From NCBI GenBank assembly GCA_014084085.1, contig NPFB01000036.1:39354-103353 (forward strand): DNA of 64,000 nucleotides, in the 5' to 3' direction. The first letter of the stretch is position 1; every line of letters begins with the position of its first letter. Below the pieces are notes generated by a model. The model made no database searches. It saw only the letters and a program-made list of their open reading frames with translations, and had not been told where the DNA came from. The DNA comes from Hondaea fermentalgiana (Eukaryota > Sar > Bigyra > Thraustochytrida > Thraustochytriidae). Shown one piece after another: positions 58,601-64,000 of the stretch. The translations under genes and the position numbers were made by a program.

Positions 58601-60058
58601 TTCGTCCTCGAGCGCCTCGTTTTGTCCCTCAAGTTCACGGATGAGAGCTTGGAGTCGCTCCGTCTGACCCTTCATACCCTCCTCGAGCTCGAGATCATCG
58701 TACTGAAAGGCTTCTGGGACACCGGCCTTCTTTTTGAGGCGGCGGCATGTCTCATAGAGCTTTTCGTGGGCGGCAATGCGTTCCGAGAGCGCCTGATTGA
58801 GCCGTCTGATCTCCTTGTCACGCCGCTTGATATCTCCCTTGAGTTTTTTTTGCTTGAGCACCGCCTCGGAAAGGCCGTGGCCGCGTTCGTATTCTGCAAG
58901 AGTGAACTCGCGGTCCTGAAGTTCCTCCTCAAGCGCTGCTTTTTGCTCGTCAAGTTCCCGATAGCGAGCACGTTCTTCCTCAAGAAGCTGGTCTTTGTGG
59001 GTGATGACCTGACGCAGGCGATCGATTTCTGCTTTTTCCTTTTCAAGCGCAATGTCAATAAATTTGCCCTGGTCCGCTTTCATGGTCTCGTTTTCACGTG
59101 CAAGCTCCAACATGTCCTGGTGCGCGGCGTCGAGTGCACCCCGCGCTTCGTCAAGCTGCTGAGCCATCGTCTTTGCGTTTTCCTCCGAAGCAACAAGTTG
59201 TTGTTCGACCTCGCGAAGGCCAGACTCGAGAAGTAGAGAGTCGCATTTCTTTTGCAGATCAACTTGCGCCTTGCGCTCCGATTGCAGCTCGCCCTGGAGG
59301 TCCTTGACCTTTTGTTTCCACTTTTCAACCTTGGTCTTGACACGTTCCTCGATTTCGCTTTCCATTTCAGTGACAGCGTTGATTTCATCGTGAGCAGCGG
59401 CGATTGCCTTGTCCTTTTCGACAATGAGGCGTTTGAGCTCCTCGACCTCGCTCTCGGTGTCCTTGAGTTCTTGGCCGGATGCTGTAAGTAGGTTGTTCAG
59501 CCTCTGAATCTCTTCATCTTTCTCATTGACCGCCTGATACAGCGTCTCGATGTCGGTGCCGAGCTGGGCCACCTCGGAGCGCAATTGTTCGTTTTCACCG
59601 AGGGCCTTGATGAGCGTTTTTTTGTGATTTTTTTCCCGGGCTCCAAGCCTTCCTTCGTGCTCGGCCGCCTGCTCGGTTCGTTGGCGCATTGTGTGCAGAT
59701 TTTCCTCCATGGACTCAGCCCTTTCCTGCTCCTTTTGCAGTTCGGATTCGAGCTTGAGTTTGTCCATCTTCAGGGCTTTGTTCTGGAGGTCGAGCTCCCG
59801 CGCCCGGTTTTCCTGGCCCTTGGCCGCGTCCATGGCGCGTTCGAGCTCATCTTCCGCCTGTTCGAGCCGCGCGCGGACCTCGCGGACCTCGTCTCGCAGC
59901 TCAAGGTCTCCTCCGCGGCCCTCGCCCACGAGCTCCTCCTCGAGCTGCGCGGTCCGCTCACGCAGTTCCGCCAGCTGGTCGTCCTTCTCCGCCAGCTGCT
60001 CCTCGTACAGCTGCACGGCCTCCTCCAGCTGCGCGCTCAGCGCCTCCGCGTCGCCCAT
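52670..60058 (-). CDS. CEP290: CEP290 homologue, ciliary transition-zone coiled-coil protein
   Basis: The first in-frame ATG (MGDAEALSAQLEEAV) gives 2462 residues, close to the length of animal CEP290; the open frame extends 18 codons to a GTG. Almost the whole protein is heptad-repeat coiled coil rich in Glu, Arg, Leu and Ala. The most diagnostic block, near residue 540, is MGDKGMKLYGLTADQV followed by NQFVENLREGRVELPLDDRS, the conserved CEP290 segment. The N-terminal coils with ETLYQAVNEKDEEIQRLNNLL are also family-like. CEP290 forms the Y-link region of the transition zone and gates entry of membrane and soluble proteins into the cilium. Poly-Asp/His patches occur near 640-690. It is a single exon of 7.4 kb. 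Generic coiled-coil similarity is the main caution; the 540 block is what supports the name. Confidence 0.85.
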   Translation of the reverse strand: MGDAEALSAQLEEAVQLYEEQLAEKDDQLAELRERTAQLEEELVGEGRGGDLELRDEVREVRARLEQAEDELERAMDAAKGQENRARELDLQNKALKMDKLKLESELQKEQERAESMEENLHTMRQRTEQAAEHEGRLGAREKNHKKTLIKALGENEQLRSEVAQLGTDIETLYQAVNEKDEEIQRLNNLLTASGQELKDTESEVEELKRLIVEKDKAIAAAHDEINAVTEMESEIEERVKTKVEKWKQKVKDLQGELQSERKAQVDLQKKCDSLLLESGLREVEQQLVASEENAKTMAQQLDEARGALDAAHQDMLELARENETMKADQGKFIDIALEKEKAEIDRLRQVITHKDQLLEEERARYRELDEQKAALEEELQDREFTLAEYERGHGLSEAVLKQKKLKGDIKRRDKEIRRLNQALSERIAAHEKLYETCRRLKKKAGVPEAFQYDDLELEEGMKGQTERLQALIRELEGQNEALEDERLRLLEALRVNAANMGDKGMKLYGLTADQVIQVNQFVENLREGRVELPLDDRSLQLKEEIRELKQRLRDAERDLAAAELQLEGHLPTAFASDRGADGDSSFDNSDTDDDDVGENGALRNSSRRRQKRRHHHRYARGEGDNDHEHIERLAREQHAMMAEIKSDIQRTIADFMHAQHQDDSHHSHKASPHRSSRSPRADPGYEKLMQMLQTKLEGGASDDGPDFDRGQVESMRNELERQSSMNDQLVRRLQDAEAIIERVQRTGLRSPGSAGHSHAPRAHRVSTALEKPSGLAAQQFAEQQLTQYRLPPEEWTEPLILANNRLTACMERLMKKERENARLQESLGKYATKIETHAAQMALLYREHAQAKQAWTRETSGLRKEADEARGERDALRAKARRLDTLCAVLDGDDHDARTHAKDLTRKVALLEVNEVVLARRYNLVVEEERSVRHEKESLQHEMVQAETALRERVLYLEEWKAGAQAQLDAMQTSMDRLVPRDAHEQVVRKLATTNHKYRDLLGREAQLRGRTSGAQALRRRVHELETELELLRAESTRAKKEAIAVKEQFDWLQQRSKGEGSVPDQADVLQQVAKFKGEAVEKEIVLASVMKKTAILEKRASELQAELHAEAQRGDQAEQALESAREVIKKIEQELSEARERYHGGATREERKVLDTRISELEAMFGALSREADRFRELADIATTQVQAFEATHSSRQQELEALRQQLRDVNARSDDDAIIGKLQHELTTTKVSYQLFVRKFEKAKATARRYELQLRKQEAQLDEKDRVLHQTREQVRRRILALEGALEQVGVPHGAATTSDVMMIASSASATASSAMPGAAASMSSMVRLSEMITRLGESAEQSEEALRRSEASRRNLESEVEAMRIEVQASATAMEDLKQRVLSEGRVAHGTEQGEDGQTLAHRLLQLNENLKAAQLESMRQRREVQLLREEKEHLEKLRARDEEHILRLEESVANTENTLRRYEDERRIRSASKALVDDDNLGVHVPQELEDDTNENENALGLSADAAQPHLSSQAQAVDIGALRELRLQLQEAQDREDRLERQVQVKVEQVRLLQNRLRAEGLPDDPEDLELDGENDNEYASGTSRRTVQERASHLYEADARKIQAAAQQSVASFKDIIARKNQAIEALKKKLELERKGALVEKERDQAEIERLTEKLYEDNRDAIHKLRTAYEDISKGAIPGSDGDGDAQQADAAFHRDMMDRLEEADVLLERKDRRILELEGMVEELQILRGKAEDRAGQSAEIAETLREKVRRLASQSETQGAKQLVKQLRGQLAAKENTLVGLRSAVLALKTEFVKAEEEHEQDLIKRDRAMNALSANSKSSAANGASRGQTDENQPDMGNVRDQIDALRERVERSQEDLDNTKRREEKLRAENSKLRRQLHEQADEVELRAEDQSRTGADATKLQRKIDELRRENRRLRENLHNAQATQAVGAIESKTPEGKPKHDEVPRLEKRIKVLEAQNAALRSAAKTAASKSDAALSSGQDSGAASSTWEAGKRLEKKVSVLQRRLEERTRELEASREQTQQAKHLVDKMSRQVRSARGPPSGHTAWESNGSVSQAHEGARKLRRELEDARRELEDRDDRMLELRRQVEVEFPSQLAQVNADRRASMARARDLEEELESFRLRKRHRSSGADSLQIAEDQYGREDEIRQQLAQVRKEAQGLESDLLDRDNTILELRFEMEQLSSEVERCRRDDESKLPSSGTSPSSRGATSRAPGERFKRERDLENVVESMKKVVSKLQAENERLKRTHTSSARYGDLQKQVRALKQENQALVSARDTLQDRAVKYSESSAKAIRLQDAVRGLRRQTRALETDVEKERARATALWSENQKLVEELQQASDRLSARVPRLEAGRDQEVDDLRRKVREQTRVIDALRLEVSAATDLGPGAGAVDEDAREALEDLRAENQRLKNELNAFDMDFFEEIEDLKYRYQQATEDNARLRARLLQA

Positions 60059-61365
60059 CCTGCTGCCGCGCGCCTCGCACGCACGCACGCCCGCACGCCC
60101 GACCGCCCGCACGCGCGACCGCGCCGGCGAGCCTCGCCAAGGGCTTCTGCCGCGCTCGCCTTCTGCAGGTCCTGCTCCAGGTCCTGCTGCAGGTCCTCGC
60201 CGCTAACCGTTTCCAGGTTCCAGAGGTTACGGCACCGCGAGGTGGTGTCCCCCCGGCCCCCAGGCCTGACTCTGGTCGAGGCAGCGCGCCGCAGCTGCGA
60301 GAGCGCGACCGCGGGCGGGCGACTGCGAAAGGGACGTGGCCTGGCTGAAGCGATTCGATGTCAAATGTGATGGGCCATGCTGCGAGATCCGCCTGGCCAC
60401 GATTGGCGCGCGGGAACCTGGGCGGCAAGGTGAGCTATCGATCGTGAGCTAAGCTATGGATGCACGCAGATGTTTGCCACCCAGATCGACCCAGACTACC
60501 TCGACTTCTTCCGCTTGACACCAACGCCACGCCACATTTCGGCATCGTCACGGCCAGTCAAGCGATCAAGCAACAATGTCGAGCAGATGAGCAGATGTGC
60601 GCACATCGACTAGCCATAGAACAGTGCGCTGTTGTGCGTGCAGCTGGCTAGCTAAGCTGTTCCTTCGCCGCCGCCGCCTCGCGGGCTTGCCCTGCCGAGC
60701 CTGGACCCAACCTGTTTCCGGGACATGGCGCGGCGCGGCGACTTTCACGCCGAAAGGCAAGGGCGAGTGGACTACGCGACGCGCGTACCGCGCGGGAACG
60801 CAACCCTGGTCCCCGCGCTGCCTCGCTGCCTCACCTCCATCCCGGGTTGTCGTGCGAACGTGGACGAGAAACTTGGCGGATTTCGGGAGTCGACCTCACG
60901 AGCATGGCGAGTGCCAGCGCAGCTGGGGACTTCGAGGGACGCGAAGGCCTGGAAAGCGAGCCTTGCTTGCGAAGTGGAGACGATCTGATCTGTGACGACT
61001 AGAGGCGGTCGAGGGGGGAAATGGGTTCGTCGCTGGGCGCAAAAGCGACAAGGGGAACCTCGCCGCTGCGAGTCCCCTTCGGCCGTGCAGCTTGCCGGCT
61101 CGGCTTGTCGCAGCGAACGGCTCGTGCATTTGCCTGAAAGAAGCTAAGAAGTCGCCCGGCGCGATCGAAAAACTTGGGGTAGAGTTCCTTCACCGACGGT
61201 AAAATTGGATCGGAACTCGCTCCGACAGACTCGAGACAAGCTCGCAAAAGCAAATCCAAAATCGTGATCGACCAAGGGGCGCAAAGCACAAACCTTTTTC
61301 CGCAACAAGCAAGACAGACGTACACGCGCACGCGCACGCGCAAGCGCACAAACGCACGCGAGACC
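60059..61365. promoter_or_regulatory. Divergent region between CEP290 and the RhoGAP gene
   Basis: About 1.3 kb with a GC-rich half nearest CEP290 (CACGCACG-type repeats near 60075-60115) and CACGCG repeats near 61320-61350. It contains no credible gene. Both promoters and 5' UTRs must lie here. Confidence 0.5.
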
Positions 61366-62586
61366 ATGCCACCTCCATCGGGATTCTTGGCAGATATTCA
61401 AAAAGGTAAAAAACTCAATAAACTCGACAAGAAAGACATCAACGATCGTAGCACCGTGACATCGCCTTCTGTTCAGCGGCGAGTTCCTGCACAACCTCGC
61501 GCGGTATCTCGCCCACAAGACTCCGCGTGCGTTGCCGCAAGACCAGCTTCACCGGCAAGATCCGGCTCGCTTCTGGATGAGCTCCAGCGACGTCAAGCTG
61601 CACGAGAGGCGAAGAAAACGGCACGTGAAGCTCCTGCGCACACTTGTGCAGTACCGACGCAGAGCAGAGGTACGGGAGAAGAGGCACCGCCGGTCCCTCT
61701 CCGTGTCGCACAACCGCACGTAGGCCAAGCTACAGTGGAGACTGGGCACTCTTTGCATTCGAGGCTGCCAAGCCCTTCGCAAGCGCGAATGGAAGATTTG
61801 CAGCGACAAATTGCAAGTCAAAGGTCGCTCCCAACCACGGCATGTGCTGATTTCGATGGCAATACCGAGGGGATATGCGCCCTCGTCCGTTTCTTGCGCG
61901 AACATCCAGATCTAAGCTCGACCCCGGGAATCTTTGTGGAATCGTGCCCAACAGGCGACCCCGAATGGGTTCTGCGCAAAGTGCGCAGCGCCGTGAGTCT
62001 TGCCATGGTGCACGATTTCCTGGAAGATGTCAATGTTCTCTCGCTGGCGCAGACCATCAAGTTGTACCTGAAGCAACGCGAAGAGCCACTCATTCCGGAA
62101 GGACTGAATGAGGCTGTTCTCAAAGCAATGTCCCCCTATATTTCTCGTGACGAGTGCGTCGCGCAGCTCGGCAGTGCTCTCGAGTCTCTAGACGTGGCGT
62201 CATGGGACATTTTGCGGGAGATCTGCTTCATGCTAGGTGAAGTACAAAACTCAACAGTGGCCAAAATCGCGTACTCGTTCGGTCCCCTATTGCTCCGTGT
62301 CGAACTTCGTCCGAGCGCGATATCAAGCGCCAAAGACGCAAATGCTGCCGTCGAGGCTCTCATTGACGAACGCGAGCTCGTTTTTGATGCCGTTAACGCT
62401 CCGCGATCGACGGCCAGCTCGAAGTCTTTGTCAGGAATTAGCACAATGTCGTCGGGCTCCGAGACGTCATCTCCAGAGTCTCCGCCTGCACGGCGGCCGC
62501 ATCCGCGCTTTGGTGTGGACCTCGCTGCTCACATTAACAAGCTGCGTAAACCACGTGGGTCAGCTGCCAAGTCTCGCGCACGATGA
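61366..62586 (+). CDS. WH2-like plus RhoGAP-domain protein lacking the arginine finger
   Basis: The first in-frame ATG gives 406 residues; the longer frame starts with GTG. Residues 6-28 form a WH2-like actin-binding motif (GFLADIQKGKKLNKLDKKD). A Pro/Arg/Ser-rich linker follows. A RhoGAP-type fold spans about 160-345: VRFLREHPDLSSTPGIFVES, then LSLAQTIKLYLKQREEPLIP, and AKIAYSFGPLLLR. The catalytic arginine normally in GIFR is Val191, and the conserved Asn of the GPN motif is Leu308, while the Lys of the LKLYLR-like motif (IKLYLK) remains. The fold could still bind Rho-family GTPases without accelerating hydrolysis, and could link them to actin monomers. The C-terminus is Ser-rich then basic. 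It converges on the GGPP synthase gene. Confidence 0.78.
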   Translation: MPPPSGFLADIQKGKKLNKLDKKDINDRSTVTSPSVQRRVPAQPRAVSRPQDSACVAARPASPARSGSLLDELQRRQAAREAKKTAREAPAHTCAVPTQSRGTGEEAPPVPLRVAQPHVGQATVETGHSLHSRLPSPSQARMEDLQRQIASQRSLPTTACADFDGNTEGICALVRFLREHPDLSSTPGIFVESCPTGDPEWVLRKVRSAVSLAMVHDFLEDVNVLSLAQTIKLYLKQREEPLIPEGLNEAVLKAMSPYISRDECVAQLGSALESLDVASWDILREICFMLGEVQNSTVAKIAYSFGPLLLRVELRPSAISSAKDANAAVEALIDERELVFDAVNAPRSTASSKSLSGISTMSSGSETSSPESPPARRPHPRFGVDLAAHINKLRKPRGSAAKSRAR

Positions 62587-62885
62587 GAGAGCCCACTCCC
62601 AAGCGTCTAAAGATTGCAGGACGAGCAAGACAGCAGCAATTCTTAAGAGTCCAGGTCCAGCGCTCGATTCAAGAGAGGTGGTCCGGGGAGAGGCGAAGTT
62701 AGGTGGGCGGTCTGCCGTGGTTTTGGCCCTGCCTAGTGTTGGTTCCGGTTCCAACCGACCTCGCAGCAAAGACAGAGTAACAGCAGGACAAAGAATGAAT
62801 TTTAGAAAAGAGAAGAAAAATGCATGGCCTTGAGAGAGAGAGAGAGGGAGAGAAAGGAAGAGCAATTCGACAGCCGACAGCTTGC
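62587..62885. other. Short convergent spacer with GA-rich run
   Basis: About 300 bases with a GAGA purine run near 62830-62862. It probably contains the two 3' UTRs. Confidence 0.5.
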
Positions 62886-63917
62886 TCAAACGTCGCAGTC
62901 GTCAACTTCTTCACGAAGTTTCTCCATCAGCGTCATGAGATGTTGGGAACCGCCTACAGCGCTAATCTCTTGTTGAATGTCCTGGAAAATACGATCCAAA
63001 TACTGCTTGGTGTAAGCGAAGGACCGGGTTTCTGTACGGAGAAAATCTACAAAGCTTCGCTTGAGATCAACATTTTCGGTGCGCTGCTTGAGAATAGACA
63101 AGAGGTAATTATCTCCTGGCTCCGAGTTTTTGATCCCGTGAATGATAGGAAAAGAGAACTTTCCTTCCGTGAGATCCTCGCAAAAGCTCTTATTGCGGTG
63201 GTACGAGCTGCTAGCGAGGTTGATGAGGTCATCGCGCACTTGAAAGTAGATGGAAAGCAGATTGACGAGCTTGGAGAAGTCTGTGCGCGATTCGGAAAAG
63301 CTCTGCATAAGCCCCACGCCAAGACGGAAGAGCCCTCCCGTCTTGTCCATGATCATGCCAAGATAGTCGTCTTCGCTAGGACACTTGCCTGTATCGCGCC
63401 ATAAAAGTTCCCTTCCCTGGCCCCGGTGCAGGTTTAGGAGCTCAAGCGTGAAGACTTGAAGCGCGAACGGGTTTTGCAGTGCCAGGCACTTTTCCATGGC
63501 CATAAAGTATACATAGTTCGCGCAATTGAGCGTCTGCGGGATGCCATAGATCAAGTGGGCTACGGGTTGCCCGCGACGCAGCTTGGAGTCGTCTTCGATG
63601 TCGTCGATGAGCAGTGACGCGTTGTGTAGCGATCCGACGATCTGCTTGATAATCGGTAGCTTGTCTTCAGGGATGCGAAGCCACTCTTGGAAACAGTCGA
63701 TCATCTTGGACCGCACGTTCTTGCCCGGGGTCTTGCAAATGTACCGCCAGGGCTCGAGGCATTCCTCGGCGACCTGGTGCTGCCCAAGCGCGGCGACCGA
63801 GGCGGCGGCGGCGGCGGGCGGCCCTGGGCCCACGTCACGCGCCCTCATCTCGTGGACCGCGGCCTGTTTCATCTCCTCCTCGGGCCCTGCCTCTTCGACG
63901 TCGAGGCCGAGGCCCAT
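62886..63917 (-). CDS. GGPS1: Geranylgeranyl diphosphate synthase (eukaryotic type III)
   Basis: The first in-frame ATG gives 343 residues. The frame extends 15 codons to a GTG and then a stop, so a further exon beyond the window edge is possible. It makes C20 geranylgeranyl diphosphate from farnesyl diphosphate and isopentenyl diphosphate, for protein prenylation, carotenoids and related products. Both Asp-rich motifs are present: DDIED in NASLLIDDIEDDSKLRRGQ (Asp105-106) and the second, DDLINL, in YFQVRDDLINL (Asp229-230). Other family blocks are CKTPGKNVRSKM, HRGQGRELLWRD, DKTGGLFRLGVGLMQ and CEDLTEGKFSFPIIHGI. These match animal and fungal GGPP synthases closely. The first 45 residues are Ala/Glu/Pro-rich and not conserved. 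Confidence 0.93.
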   Translation of the reverse strand: MGLGLDVEEAGPEEEMKQAAVHEMRARDVGPGPPAAAAASVAALGQHQVAEECLEPWRYICKTPGKNVRSKMIDCFQEWLRIPEDKLPIIKQIVGSLHNASLLIDDIEDDSKLRRGQPVAHLIYGIPQTLNCANYVYFMAMEKCLALQNPFALQVFTLELLNLHRGQGRELLWRDTGKCPSEDDYLGMIMDKTGGLFRLGVGLMQSFSESRTDFSKLVNLLSIYFQVRDDLINLASSSYHRNKSFCEDLTEGKFSFPIIHGIKNSEPGDNYLLSILKQRTENVDLKRSFVDFLRTETRSFAYTKQYLDRIFQDIQQEISAVGGSQHLMTLMEKLREEVDDCDV

Positions 63918-64000
63918 CTCCGCCGCGTCGACGCCGATCTCGGCCTGCTTGGCGCCCGACACACATATTGCTCAGCACCACGGGCCGACCAATAAAAAGC

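Overview
This is a nuclear window from a eukaryote. Genes lie on both strands with no operon logic, and most coding regions are single exons of 1 to 7.4 kb. The three introns I can place have GT-AG borders (GTAAGT or GTAGGT donors, CAG acceptors) and are 175, 176 and 239 nt long. Ciliary genes, an AP2-domain regulator, a eukaryotic-type GGPP synthase, a mitochondrial bL27 and an MHYT sensor, in a GC-rich, intron-poor, microsatellite-rich background, fit a zoosporic stramenopile. A thraustochytrid-like labyrinthulomycete is my best guess. That assignment is inference, because no rRNA or organellar marker is present.

Layout. 1-5.5 kb: a 5'-cut FN3 tail-anchored protein, an orphan 7TM protein, a 100-N assembly gap, and mitochondrial ribosomal protein bL27. 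5.5-16.2 kb: a cilium/centrosome-flavoured block with an Sfi1-like protein carrying a jacalin-like domain, CFAP221 head-to-head with it, and RNF32 tail-to-tail with CFAP221. 16.8-25.8 kb: a small membrane protein, a two-exon quinone-oxidoreductase-like MDR enzyme, a pecanex-4-like membrane protein and an AP2/ERF-domain protein. 25.8-29.7 kb: a 3.9 kb stretch with no credible gene and many simple repeats. 29.7-34.6 kb: GlcNAc-6-phosphate deacetylase, a two-exon DEN1/SENP8-type protease and a membrane-anchored purple acid phosphatase. 35.5-43.7 kb: a BCAS3-like WD40 protein, a two-exon TFIIIC subunit 5 (GTF3C5) and an MHYT sensor. 43.7-45.2 kb: an unassigned interval with a strong inverted repeat. 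45.2-60.1 kb: a transglutaminase-like type II membrane protein, a secreted FN3-PA protein, a polycystin-2-like channel with an IQ motif, and CEP290. 61.4-64 kb: a WH2-RhoGAP protein that lacks the arginine finger, and GGPP synthase at the right edge.

How the genes may work together. CEP290, the polycystin-like channel, CFAP221, RNF32 and the Sfi1-like protein could all act at the flagellum or basal body. The secreted FN3-PA gene shares a short divergent promoter with the channel gene, so an extracellular partner of the channel is a testable idea. The other genes are housekeeping: tRNA/5S transcription, amino-sugar catabolism, NEDD8 processing, autophagy and isoprenoid synthesis.

Start codons were moved to the first in-frame ATG wherever the longest open frame began with GTG or TTG. 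Splice sites were read by eye and are not backed by transcripts.
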